This document shows, piece by piece, positions 1 to 6,320 of a stretch of DNA of 13,908 nt. This DNA comes from an uncultured bacterium. Lineage in GTDB: Bacteria; Patescibacteriota; Patescibacteriia; Patescibacteriales; Patescibacteriaceae. The number at the start of each line of letters is the position of its first letter. Position 1 is the first letter of the stretch. Below the pieces are notes generated by a model. That model saw only the letters and a program-made list of their open reading frames with translations. It had not been told where the DNA came from and did not search any database. The stretch lies in NCBI GenBank assembly GCA_937868555.1, contig CALMNI010000150.1:1-13908 (forward strand). Reading direction: 5' to 3'. Both the position numbers and the translations under genes were made by a program.

Positions 1-666
1 CACGCCGGCTTGATTAAATTGTTCTTTGGTGTGCATTGTTGTAACGCCGATAAAGTGTATTGGTATGATTTTTCCGTCTATATAGCGTTTAATGGATTTT
101 ATTTTTTGATGAGAAGGTTTTTGTAGATTTTTTATAGCTTGGTAGTCCATTCTGATAGAATCGCCGACATATATTATTTTTTCAATAGCAATATCGTCAG
201 AGGCAAGCTTATTAAAAAGAGGATAGAAGACGCGGCCGCTTGGTTTGGCGAAATAGCACTCTTCGCGGGATTGAATTAGGTAGAAGTGTTTTTTATTTAT
301 TTTGAGTTCAGAGAGCTTAATACCGAGCGTGTGCTGATCGCGGCTTGAAATAATAGAAAGAAGATAGTTATTATTTATTAAGTCACGAAAAATTCGATTA
401 ACCTTGGGAATGGGTTTCGCTTTACGAGCAAGATGCTCAGTATAGTATTGTTTAATAAATTTTTCCTGCTCTTCAGCTGTCCATTGTAATGCTTGAGCGA
501 TTGCTGGAATAATACCTTTTTCCCACGGTTTGCCCCAGTGTTTTTTTACTAAGTTTGCACTAGGTGCAGCGATGTTTAAACTAATCGCAATTGTTTCATG
601 CTGCTGAATTGCATGGTCGGTATCATCTAAGATGACTCCGTCAAAATCATAAATTATTTTGATCAC
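1..666 (-). CDS. HAD-superfamily hydrolase (phosphoglycolate phosphatase-like), C-terminus outside window
   Basis: About 222 codons are visible; the frame runs off the left edge with no stop. Translation shows the four HAD phosphatase motifs. Motif I is DFDGV with Asp7 and Asp9 (nucleophile and general acid in the family). Motif II is a Ser at 107/108 in IISSRDQ. Motif III is Lys141 in FAKP. Motif IV is GDSIRMD at 168-174. The residues between motifs I and II form a helical cap, as in class I HAD enzymes, so a cytoplasmic phosphomonoesterase is likely; the substrate cannot be read from the sequence. The start is GTG at 666, because an in-frame TAA lies six codons upstream with no ATG between. 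No SD is obvious. Residues after 183 (lysine-rich, then an ITPIHFIGVTT-like strand) still resemble the end of a HAD core. Confidence 0.85.
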   Translation of the reverse strand, partial: MIKIIYDFDGVILDDTDHAIQQHETIAISLNIAAPSANLVKKHWGKPWEKGIIPAIAQALQWTAEEQEKFIKQYYTEHLARKAKPIPKVNRIFRDLINNNYLLSIISSRDQHTLGIKLSELKINKKHFYLIQSREECYFAKPSGRVFYPLFNKLASDDIAIEKIIYVGDSIRMDYQAIKNLQKPSHQKIKSIKRYIDGKIIPIHFIGVTTMHTKEQFNQAGV

Positions 667-702
667 GATTGATATGTTATGTTAAAGAAATTGTTAGTTT
701 TG

Positions 703-730
703 CTTATAGCAAACCACGGATAATTTCCAA
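703..730 (-). promoter_or_regulatory. predicted promoter of the HAD gene
   Basis: On the minus strand TTGGAA (725-730) and TATAAG (703-708) are separated by 16 bases, and TGC directly before the -10 makes an extended -10. This predicts a start site near 696 and a leader of about 30 bases before the GTG at 666. Seen by eye only. Confidence 0.5.
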
Positions 731-757
731 AGTCAAGATACTCGCTTTGTAAACAAA

Positions 758-779
758 AAACCCGCCCAAAGGCGGGTTT
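758..779 (-). terminator. rho-independent terminator of the SIMPL gene
   Basis: A 9-bp perfect stem (758-766 with 771-779) has a 4-base loop. On the minus strand it is followed by a T-run (six T at 755-760, counting stem bases). It lies 13 bases past the stop of the SIMPL-domain gene. Confidence 0.85.
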
Positions 780-791
780 AGCGATGCGAAT

Positions 792-1556
792 TTATTTGTT
801 AATAGCAAATGAGGCTTTAACAACGGCTGTAACCTTCTTTTCTAATGATGTTGTGTCATATGAGCCATAGTCGCTGACCTCAGTTGAATTTTTGGCAGTA
901 ATTTGGACAACGCCGAGGCTGGCTGATTGTAAAGATCCAATATGGCTATTAGTTGCTTCAGCAATTTTTTGGGCGCGTTTTTCAGCATCCTTGGTTGCCT
1001 CGCCCGTAAGTTCAATTTTAAGATCAGCCAGTTTGCTGTAGTAGTATTCAAGATTTTGGCTAGAAAAAATCAATCCTTGTCCAATAAGGGCGTTAGGGGC
1101 CTTTTGCGATAGATCAGTAATTTTTTTAACATCATTGGACTCTATAATGACGGTCTGTTGTAAAGAATAGCCAAAAGGCTTGCCTGAGCCGCAGGTCTGA
1201 TTGCCAAATTTATCATACATGACATTGCTTTGATTTTCGCAAACGGGGCTGACCATGACTGGGTTAATTGTCATTTCTTCGTCTTTAATGCCCGCTTTGC
1301 GGAAATAGGCTTGAGTATCGGCCATGTCTTTTTTAATCTGTTCGCTCCCGGTTTTGAGTCCGGCGGAATCGGTGGTGCGAGAAACATTGCCGGTCCATTT
1401 GGCGACATCAGAGCTAATAATGCGTTCAGCCGAGCCGGTTACGGCTAGCGTATCAATGGGTTTTTTAGCTTGGTAAAAACTAACAGAACCGATAATGGCG
1501 GCGATAATGAGGGCGCCCCCCGCGAGCAGGGCAGGAAGAGTATAGTTGTTATTCAT
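792..1556 (-). CDS. SIMPL (DUF541) domain protein, membrane-anchored
   Basis: A 254-residue protein. Residues 8-28 form one hydrophobic segment (LPALLAGGALIIAAIIGSVSF) with no typical cleavage site, so it is probably an anchor with the rest outside the membrane. The remainder fits the SIMPL/DUF541 family: an early beta strand with VTGSAERIISSDVAKW at 39-54, a central FGYSLQQTVIIES at 128-140, and the helix GEATKDAEKRAQKIAEA at 185-201. Family length is usually 220-250 residues, so this is complete. An insertion at 103-125 carries Cys106 and Cys122, which could form a disulfide. The biochemical role of bacterial SIMPL proteins is poorly defined (outer-envelope or stress-associated in several bacteria), so none is assigned. 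The ATG at 1556 has no clear SD; a -10 box lies about 21 bases upstream. Monocistronic. Confidence 0.85.
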   Translation of the reverse strand: MNNNYTLPALLAGGALIIAAIIGSVSFYQAKKPIDTLAVTGSAERIISSDVAKWTGNVSRTTDSAGLKTGSEQIKKDMADTQAYFRKAGIKDEEMTINPVMVSPVCENQSNVMYDKFGNQTCGSGKPFGYSLQQTVIIESNDVKKITDLSQKAPNALIGQGLIFSSQNLEYYYSKLADLKIELTGEATKDAEKRAQKIAEATNSHIGSLQSASLGVVQITAKNSTEVSDYGSYDTTSLEKKVTAVVKASFAINK

Positions 1557-1576
1557 AGGGTTTAATTAATGCGATC

Positions 1577-1582
1577 ATTATA
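1577..1582 (-). promoter_or_regulatory. candidate -10 box for the SIMPL gene
   Basis: A perfect TATAAT on the minus strand gives a predicted start near 1570 and a leader of about 14 bases. No convincing -35 is seen at the right distance, so this is moderate evidence. It lies in the short gap just past the alkD-like stop codon. Confidence 0.4.
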
Positions 1583-1584
1583 GC

Positions 1585-2313
1585 TTATTTTTTCATATAA
1601 TAAAATTTTTCTTTCGGATTAAAATGCTCAATCGCATATCGAAGCATCGTTCGGGGCATAGTTTTTGCATGATCATTAAGGAAGCCACACAGGGCTTCTT
1701 TGGAGGCTCGTTTTCCAACTTCGCGCAGCATCCAGCCAACAGCCTTATGTATAAGATCATGGGTATCATTAAGTAAGAGCGTAGAGATAGTAAGGGTTGG
1801 CTTGTAGTCGCCTTTTTTAATAAAGGTAAAAGTTGAAATAATAGCGATACGCCGCTCCCAGAGGTTTGGTGAAAGAGCAAATTTTTTTAATAAGGCAATT
1901 GATTTTCCTTGAAGATAATTTCCAATAATGTGGCTGGCCGAGAGATCAACTAAATCCCAATTATTAATGTTTTTAGTGTTGTTTAGATAAAGATCAACGA
2001 TGCTTTTTTGTTGGGCGGGCGAACTACTGGAAAACCGCGAGGTAAGAATTAATAAGGCAATAAGGCGCTCCTCATGAATTTTTGAAGCCAATAGCTTTTT
2101 AATATCAGCAAGAGAAAGATCTTTATAATTTTTTGCAATTACGCGGGACATAGGAACCGTTAAACCAACAAACATATCACCTTCGCCATATTGACCCGGG
2201 CCAGTTTTAAAGAAGCGGGCGACATTTTTAGCCCTGGTTTTATTGCCCGCTTTGGCAACGGCTACGTGCACATTCTTGTAGGAAATGGCTTTGATTAGCA
2301 TATTTCTTGACAT
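1585..2313 (-). CDS. AlkD-like DNA alkylation repair enzyme (HEAT-repeat DNA glycosylase)
   Basis: About 242 residues from the chosen start. Recognisable family blocks are RFFKTGPGQYGEGD (33-46), HEERLIALLIL (80-90), NNWDLVDLSASHI (117-129), LWERRIAII (151-159) and HKAVGWMLREVGKR (189-202). AlkD proteins are all-helical HEAT-like solenoids that remove alkylated purines such as N3- and N7-alkyl bases. By matching to Bacillus cereus AlkD (W109, D113, R148, W187), Trp119, Asp123, Arg154/155 and Trp194 are the likely DNA-contacting and catalytic residues. The frame stays open to a TTG at 2385, but those 24 extra residues are not family-like and run over the divergent gene. ATG 2313 (MSRNM) or ATG 2301 (MLIKA) is more plausible; neither has a good SD. 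No terminator is seen before the next -10 element. Confidence 0.85.
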   Translation of the reverse strand: MSRNMLIKAISYKNVHVAVAKAGNKTRAKNVARFFKTGPGQYGEGDMFVGLTVPMSRVIAKNYKDLSLADIKKLLASKIHEERLIALLILTSRFSSSSPAQQKSIVDLYLNNTKNINNWDLVDLSASHIIGNYLQGKSIALLKKFALSPNLWERRIAIISTFTFIKKGDYKPTLTISTLLLNDTHDLIHKAVGWMLREVGKRASKEALCGFLNDHAKTMPRTMLRYAIEHFNPKEKFYYMKK

Positions 2314-2335
2314 ATAGAGTAAAAGGAGGTATATT
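2307..2335 (+). promoter_or_regulatory. consensus sigma-70 type promoter for the 2379 gene
   Basis: A perfect TTGACA (2307-2312) and TATATT (2330-2335) are exactly 17 bases apart. They predict a start near 2342 and a leader of about 37 bases. The -35 box overlaps the first codons of the divergent alkD-like gene, so the two genes may interfere with each other's expression. Confidence 0.75.
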
Positions 2336-2378
2336 CGGTTTACCACAATTTCTTTAAATTTAAAAGGGTAAATTAAAA

Positions 2379-2843
2379 ATGCCAAAGCAAAAAAGAAGTA
2401 TTAAGGGAAGAACTAAAAAAGAACAAAGACAACATTCAGTTTTATCTGAAAAGATAGCTGAAATTCTTAAGTCAGGAAAGAAATGCACAGGTGATAAAAT
2501 AGCAGAGATAGATAAATTTTTTAAATCGCTACCACATAATAAATTTTTCGTAATAACGCTGTCGATTCCCAGGGATAACGATATTTTAATTGCTGGCAGC
2601 TGCCAATTCTTAGGAAATACTGAGATTACAACAAACCTTCATTCTAAGAAAAAACATACGATTTTATTCTGTTTTAAAAAAGATGGCAAGGGAAAAATTG
2701 AACCCATGAAGGATGTAAAGTCCAAACTACTAAAAGCTCCGGTTATTAGCTCAAACGACCACATTGCCAAAACGCTTTTAACTAGAATCAATGAACACGG
2801 TAGCCGCCACGCAGCTCAAAAAGAATATGCTAAAGCAGCATAA
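2379..2843 (+). CDS. hypothetical basic protein, family not recognised
   Basis: A 154-residue protein I do not recognise. There is no signal peptide or membrane segment, so it is probably cytoplasmic. The first 20 residues (MPKQKRSIKGRTKKEQRQHS) are very basic and probably disordered. Then come a helix (22-33), a core of alternating hydrophobic strands (FFVITLSIP 56-64, ILIAGSCQFLG 69-79, HTILFCFKKD 93-102) and a helical C-terminus with two His residues (HGSRHAAQ). The basic tail and beta core would suit nucleic-acid binding, but this is a guess. ATG at 2379 has only a weak GGG as a possible SD, 12 bases upstream. The gene is bounded by a consensus promoter and a strong hairpin, so it is very probably expressed as a single unit. 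Confidence 0.7.
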   Translation: MPKQKRSIKGRTKKEQRQHSVLSEKIAEILKSGKKCTGDKIAEIDKFFKSLPHNKFFVITLSIPRDNDILIAGSCQFLGNTEITTNLHSKKKHTILFCFKKDGKGKIEPMKDVKSKLLKAPVISSNDHIAKTLLTRINEHGSRHAAQKEYAKAA

Positions 2844-2866
2844 TTAAACAATTTTTTAATAAACTA

Positions 2867-2896
2867 AAAAAGTCGGATAATTACATCCGACTTTTT
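2867..2896. terminator. bidirectional rho-independent terminator
   Basis: A perfect 12-bp stem (2867-2878 with 2885-2896) has a 6-base loop. It begins with five to six A and ends with five T, so it can act on both strands. It sits between the convergent stops at 2843 and 2899. Confidence 0.9.
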
Positions 2897-2898
2897 AT

Positions 2899-3606
2899 TT
2901 AGCGTTTTATTGTTTCGGCAACTTGTCGTGCTAATTCAATAGTTCCGTCGCCAACTGGATATGTTACGAGGATAGCCCGTTTATTATTACTACTAATATC
3001 AGTGATAAAGAAAACGGCTTCGGTTTTTGTAATCGATGCTTCTGGTCCTATTGTTTTCTCTTCTTGCTCAAGTGTTAATACGTAGCCCGCCAGGCCTGAA
3101 GCAAGTTTCATTGGCGTCAAGTTTTTTTGTCGGGGACAGCTAAGAGAAACCCCGCCGCCATCGGCGTCGCAAAGCAATTTAACATTTTTAAAAATAAAAT
3201 CTTGCAATTTGCTTGAAGAGTCAGCAGCGTTTTTTGCTGGAACAACTATAACATTGGTTTTTCCAGCAACATTTTCTAGATCGCCGCTGCCAGTAATATA
3301 GCCAATCGTGGCGGTCGTGGCATTGTATTCTTTGATTTGATATTGTTTCGGATAAGCGAGAGAAAAATTGTAGGTGGCATTAGAAAAAATAGCTACATCC
3401 TTAGTCGCTTCTGCTGGAGTAGAAATCGGCGATCCCGGGGTTGCCGGAGTCACGGCTGCTGGCGATTTTGAACGCATTTCATGTAGCTCTTTGCTGAGGG
3501 CGGTAATTACTATACGTTGGTAAATAGCGAGGGCGCCAAGAATTATTATGATAATAATCCCAAGCGTCAGCATACGGGAGCGGTGATGGAAAAAATGGTG
3601 GGTCAT
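2899..3606 (-). CDS. hypothetical membrane-anchored protein with extracytoplasmic domain
   Basis: A 235-residue protein. A His-rich, positively charged start (MTHHFFHHRSR) precedes one transmembrane segment at about 13-31. A short helix and a Pro/Ala/Thr/Ser linker (48-68) follow, then a compact domain from about 72 to the end. That domain opens with ATYNFSLAYPKQYQI (77-91), a pattern I associate with PsbP/Mog1-like folds in small anchored proteins, but the assignment is tentative. Cys146 and Cys157 flank a Gly-rich turn and could form a disulfide outside the membrane. No catalytic motif is visible. ATG 3606 is chosen because a -10 box lies about 19 bases upstream; ATG at codon 12 is possible but would remove the charged N-terminus. 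Function unknown. Confidence 0.7.
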   Translation of the reverse strand: MTHHFFHHRSRMLTLGIIIIIILGALAIYQRIVITALSKELHEMRSKSPAAVTPATPGSPISTPAEATKDVAIFSNATYNFSLAYPKQYQIKEYNATTATIGYITGSGDLENVAGKTNVIVVPAKNAADSSSKLQDFIFKNVKLLCDADGGGVSLSCPRQKNLTPMKLASGLAGYVLTLEQEEKTIGPEASITKTEAVFFITDISSNNKRAILVTYPVGDGTIELARQVAETIKR

Positions 3607-3624
3607 ATATGAGGTTTATGCTGG

Positions 3625-3630
3625 ATTATA
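3625..3630 (-). promoter_or_regulatory. candidate -10 box for the 2899-3606 gene
   Basis: A perfect TATAAT on the minus strand, preceded directly by TTG, predicts a start near 3618 and a leader of about 12 bases without an SD. No clear -35. In the same divergent gap, TTGATC (3673-3678) and TATGGT (3697-3702), 18 bases apart, are a weaker candidate for the plus-strand gene at 3741. Confidence 0.4.
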
Positions 3631-3740
3631 CAAGTTAGTATAGCACTCCTGGCTTTCCGGTGCGAGCTACCTTTGATCTGTTATTTTGTTAAAAAGTATG
3701 GTATTATGGGCGTGTATTGCTCTAATTATTAGGATTTTAT

Positions 3741-4457
3741 ATGGAAACAACAAAACCCTCCTTACCTGGAGTTGCCGTTCTTTTTAAGGAAGCTTGGGCT
3801 CTGTATCAAGAGAAGTTTTGGCTTTTGATTGGTGTTACGGCTATACCATCATTATTAACTTTGCTTGCCGGAGTTGCTGCTGCCGCTTTTTCGCTTTCAA
3901 TGGAGGATTTCCCGACAGGAGGCATGCTTATTGCCGCTATTATTGGAGTTATTATATTAATTGTTGTGAGTATTTGGTCGGAAGCCGCTTTATTAACAGT
4001 AGTCGTAAATCACTCACACAAGTTTACTGACGCTTTTATGCAAGCCCGGCTTTTCATCATTCCTTTATTTTTAGCGGGGTTGCTGTGCGGAATAATCACT
4101 CTAGGTGGAACGATACTATTGATTGTTCCAGGTATTATTTTCGCGACTTGGTTTAGCTTGTATAGCTTTGCCTTAATCGATAAAAATTTAAAGCCAGTTG
4201 AGGCGCTGAAGACAAGCAAGCGGTATGTTGTAGGACGAACATCGAAAGTTTTGTGGAAATGGATTGTCCCGGGGATAGTATATGTGGTAATCGCTATTCT
4301 TCTTAACGCAATTTTGTCTATGTTTGGTTTGGATAAAGATATGGCATCATCCTTGGGCGGTGCTATACTGGGCGTTTTGGTAGCCCCGCTGTGGGCCTTA
4401 TATGGTTTCCGTCTTTACTCTTACGCTAAGGAAGATAGCCATCCAGCATCAGTTTAA
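3741..4457 (+). CDS. multi-pass membrane protein, possibly related to GDPD membrane-domain proteins
   Basis: A 238-residue integral membrane protein with about six hydrophobic segments, near 27-50, 61-80, 103-122, 123-146, 172-196 and 204-224. The N-terminal amphipathic stretch LFKEAWALYQEKFWLLI and the block GGTILLIVPGIIFATWFSLYSFALIDKN (122-149) followed by a positively charged EALKTSKRYV loop resemble the family around the glycerophosphodiester phosphodiesterase membrane domain (PF10110) and other DUF-type proteins of this topology. No phosphodiesterase catalytic domain is present. The start is supported by AGGA at 3731-3734, six bases before the ATG. Specific function unknown; a role in membrane organisation or transport is only conjecture. 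Monocistronic with its own terminator. Confidence 0.7.
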   Translation: METTKPSLPGVAVLFKEAWALYQEKFWLLIGVTAIPSLLTLLAGVAAAAFSLSMEDFPTGGMLIAAIIGVIILIVVSIWSEAALLTVVVNHSHKFTDAFMQARLFIIPLFLAGLLCGIITLGGTILLIVPGIIFATWFSLYSFALIDKNLKPVEALKTSKRYVVGRTSKVLWKWIVPGIVYVVIAILLNAILSMFGLDKDMASSLGGAILGVLVAPLWALYGFRLYSYAKEDSHPASV

Positions 4458-4469
4458 AATATTTTTTTT

Positions 4470-4499
4470 AAAGCCCATCCTTGTAGGTTGGGCTTTTTT
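4470..4499 (+). terminator. rho-independent terminator of the 3741-4457 gene
   Basis: The 11-bp stem (4470-4480 with 4486-4496) has one T-T mismatch, a 5-base loop and a T-run to 4499. On the minus strand the stem is followed by A rather than T, so it serves only the plus-strand gene. The convergent gene at 4501 has no visible terminator of its own. Confidence 0.85.
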
Positions 4500-4500
4500 G

Positions 4501-5604
4501 TTACTTATAAGGAAATATGTCCCCCAGCGTTCCCGAATAATAAAATTCATAGGCGAGCGACCCAAAAAAATATTTTTTATTTTCAATGAAGAGAGTTGAC
4601 CCGCCGATTTCTGGATTTTGCTTGGGCTTAGATTTATCAAAACCTATATTAAAAAGAGTGGCAACCACTTCCGGGCGATAATATAAGGGGTACCCGGCTT
4701 TTTCCCATTGCGTTTCAATTTGTTTAATAATCAAGGCACCGTACAGATACGAATAATAATGATTTTGCTCATTAGTTAATCGTTGATAGCGGATTTTTGC
4801 TCTATCACTATTTTCTGGAAAATCAAGAAGCGTTTCTTTCTCTTTGCCAAGATAAAAAGGAGAACTTTCATCTTTGAGATGCCATTCAGTTTGAATGGCC
4901 ATTTTTTCTTTGATAGACATTACTCCCCAGGCCATTTTATTGGCGTTAGCCAGAATTTTCAAAGGTTTAAAAAATTTTTCAAATAATTCTCGTTGCGTAT
5001 AATAAAGTCGTAATTGTTCAACAATAATCGCAGAAACCAAGAGGCGGGGTTGGATGCCGGCCGCCGCTGCCGCTTTATCTATTGAATCCTTATCTTTAAT
5101 AAGGCCTTGTTTTATAATATTCCATGGTTCGCCGTTTTCCCAAGCGTATATGCTTTGACCCCGAGGAGAGACTAGGCGTTCTTGCAGTATTTTTAAAGAT
5201 GCGGCCCCCGGATTTTTACCACAGTTTTCAAGGCCATTCATAAATTCTTGCGGATTTGAAGTATGAAGGCTGAAGGCTAAAAGCATGCGTCGTAGCAAGT
5301 TTTCAGAATGTGTTGCTTGAAAAGCTTGGAAAATAGCGCCGGCGCTGCGTTGATTAGCATCGGCCGCTAAAGAAATCTTACACCAATTAGCTTTTTCATT
5401 TATTCCGTAAAGCGAATTATTTTTTGGTAGGGTATTTGTAATCTCACGTTCTTTTTGTAATTCCTCAGTATAGAGAGCTGAATTCGGATCAATACTGCCG
5501 GGCACATTTAACCAATTGAAACGGATAGCTAAAAATACACCTCCAAAAATTATTAGGATAATGGCTACTAGTATTAGAAAAAGATAGAGGATCTTTTTGC
5601 GCAT
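4501..5604 (-). CDS. membrane-anchored lytic-transglycosylase-like protein
   Basis: About 367 residues from ATG 5604. A Lys/Arg start (MRKK) and one long hydrophobic segment (5-28) anchor it, with the rest outside the cytoplasm. The C-terminal half has the order of features of goose-type/Slt-like lysozyme folds. AAAAAGIQPRLLVSAIIVEQLR (178-199) puts Glu196 where the catalytic Glu would lie. AWGVMSIKEKMA (225-236) matches the usual G-x-x-Q-I-K-type segment. YLYGALIIKQIETQWEKAG (286-304) and RPEVVATLFNIGFDKSKP (310-327) match the late helices with an AAYNAG-like turn. DUF1402 is a possible family. Peptidoglycan cleavage in the cell wall is therefore inferred, not proven. Cys75 and Cys128 could pair. 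A GTG at 5622 would add six residues (MVLYIH), but the promoter position makes ATG 5604 better. Confidence 0.65.
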   Translation of the reverse strand: MRKKILYLFLILVAIILIIFGGVFLAIRFNWLNVPGSIDPNSALYTEELQKEREITNTLPKNNSLYGINEKANWCKISLAADANQRSAGAIFQAFQATHSENLLRRMLLAFSLHTSNPQEFMNGLENCGKNPGAASLKILQERLVSPRGQSIYAWENGEPWNIIKQGLIKDKDSIDKAAAAAGIQPRLLVSAIIVEQLRLYYTQRELFEKFFKPLKILANANKMAWGVMSIKEKMAIQTEWHLKDESSPFYLGKEKETLLDFPENSDRAKIRYQRLTNEQNHYYSYLYGALIIKQIETQWEKAGYPLYYRPEVVATLFNIGFDKSKPKQNPEIGGSTLFIENKKYFFGSLAYEFYYSGTLGDIFPYK

Positions 5605-5609
5605 ATGGA

Positions 5610-5637
5610 TATATAGTACCACGGCCTAAATACTCAA
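5610..5637 (-). promoter_or_regulatory. predicted leaderless promoter of the transglycosylase-like gene
   Basis: On the minus strand TTGAGT (5632-5637) and TATATA (5610-5615) are 16 bases apart. The predicted start site (5603-5604) coincides with the ATG at 5604, suggesting a leaderless mRNA. Confidence 0.55.
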
Positions 5638-5652
5638 GCCATGGGAAATAAA

Positions 5653-5674
5653 AAAGGAAGCCTTCGCTTCCTTT
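5653..5674 (-). terminator. rho-independent terminator of the frameshifted gene
   Basis: A perfect 9-bp stem (5653-5661 with 5666-5674) has a CTTC/GAAG-type tetraloop. On the minus strand a T-rich tail follows. It lies about 20 bases past the stop at 5695. Confidence 0.85.
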
Positions 5675-5694
5675 ATGGAAAATAACCTAGTTAA

Positions 5695-6176
5695 TTAACC
5701 GACTGCTTCGGTTAAAATATTTTGTTCTGTTTCGATTTTTACATCAATAAGTATTCTGACGGTTGGCAAATTTCTTGCTAACTCTTCTTTCATTTCGTGA
5801 GCCGTATTTTTTATGGCGTTTTCAATTTCATGTATTTTTTGAGTATCTATCAGGTTATTTTTGCCGAGATTGAATGTTTCTTGGTCAATATATCTTTCAA
5901 ATATTATTTCCTTGCCTTCGAGGGGCTGAGCCGCAGCGTGGATGTAGTGTTGGTAATAACAAGGGGTATTCCCAATAATATTTTGATAGTTATGACCGTC
6001 ATCGTGAATAATTGAGGAAATGTGAGAGCGATGAGATGAGATTATAATTTCTTCGCATTTTTTTTCTTTGACAATTTTGATAAACTCATCAATACTGTCA
6101 GTTTCCTGCGGAAAAAAATTTTTTATTTCCGTAAGAGTTTTTTACAAGAATTTATAAATGATTTAAACCATTTCAT
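5695..6176 (-). pseudogene. unrecognised gene with a -1 frame disruption (or recoded gene)
   Basis: ATG at 6176 lies nine bases after a good SD (AGGAG, 6186-6190). It opens a frame reading MKWFKSFINSCKKLLRK and stopping at TAA 6123-6125. A second frame is open from 6141 to the stop at 5695 (about 148 codons) but has no ATG, GTG or TTG near its beginning. Adding one A to the A6 run (6136-6141) joins both into about 160 residues beginning MKWFKSFINSCKKTLTEIKN. The body contains CEEIIISSHRSHISSIIHDD, then KEIIFERYIDQETFNLGKNN, and a basic/acidic helix ENAIKNTAHEMKEEL before a final strand VRILIDVKIETE. No signal peptide is present and I recognise no family. Promoter, SD and terminator are all intact and no further stops occur. 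An assembly indel, recent decay, or -1 slippage on the A-run are all possible. Confidence 0.65.
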
Positions 6177-6185
6177 AAATTAAAG

Positions 6186-6190
6186 CTCCT
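6186..6190 (-). promoter_or_regulatory. Shine-Dalgarno site of the frameshifted gene
   Basis: AGGAG on the minus strand lies nine bases before ATG 6176. It is one of the few clear SD sites in the window and fixes the start in the first of the two frames. Confidence 0.75.
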
Positions 6191-6237
6191 TTCGCCTTTG
6201 GCTATTAAAAACAAAATTTTTAAAGACTTCTACGCAG

Positions 6238-6266
6238 AATATACTAATAATTGCTTAAAATGTCAA
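6238..6266 (-). promoter_or_regulatory. consensus promoter of the frameshifted gene
   Basis: A perfect TTGACA (6261-6266) and TATATT (6238-6243) on the minus strand are exactly 17 bases apart. They predict a start near 6231 and a leader of about 55 bases containing the SD. Confidence 0.75.
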
Positions 6267-6309
6267 TATATCTGAAAAACCGTAATAGAAAGAGTTATCC
6301 GCCGTACTC

Positions 6310-6315
6310 TATAAT
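6310..6315 (+). promoter_or_regulatory. -10 box of a leaderless GH3 mRNA
   Basis: A perfect TATAAT ends five bases before the ATG at 6321, placing the transcription start at or next to the A of the start codon. No good -35 is seen (AGAAAG at the expected place), so expression may be weak or need an activator. Confidence 0.55.
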
Positions 6316-6320
6316 AGAGT

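Noticed and set aside
14..20. Search for CRISPR arrays, tandem repeats, tRNA or mobile elements anywhere in the window
   Set aside because: No regularly spaced direct repeats, transposase motifs, cloverleaf-like sequence or terminal inverted repeats were seen; all gaps between genes are under 150 bases and are explained by promoters and terminators.
2321..2329. AAAAGGAGG resembling a very strong Shine-Dalgarno site on the plus strand
   Set aside because: No start codon follows at a useful distance (the next gene starts 50 bases on). The stretch lies between the -35 and -10 boxes of a consensus promoter, so it would not be transcribed.
2314..2385. N-terminal extension of the alkD-like frame to TTG 2385
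   Set aside because: The 24 added residues are unlike the family, the start is a rare TTG without SD, and it would overlap the divergent gene.
5797..6015. 72-codon plus-strand open frame
   Set aside because: It is antisense to the longer minus-strand frame of the disrupted gene, and its product is a low-complexity shadow without recognisable features.
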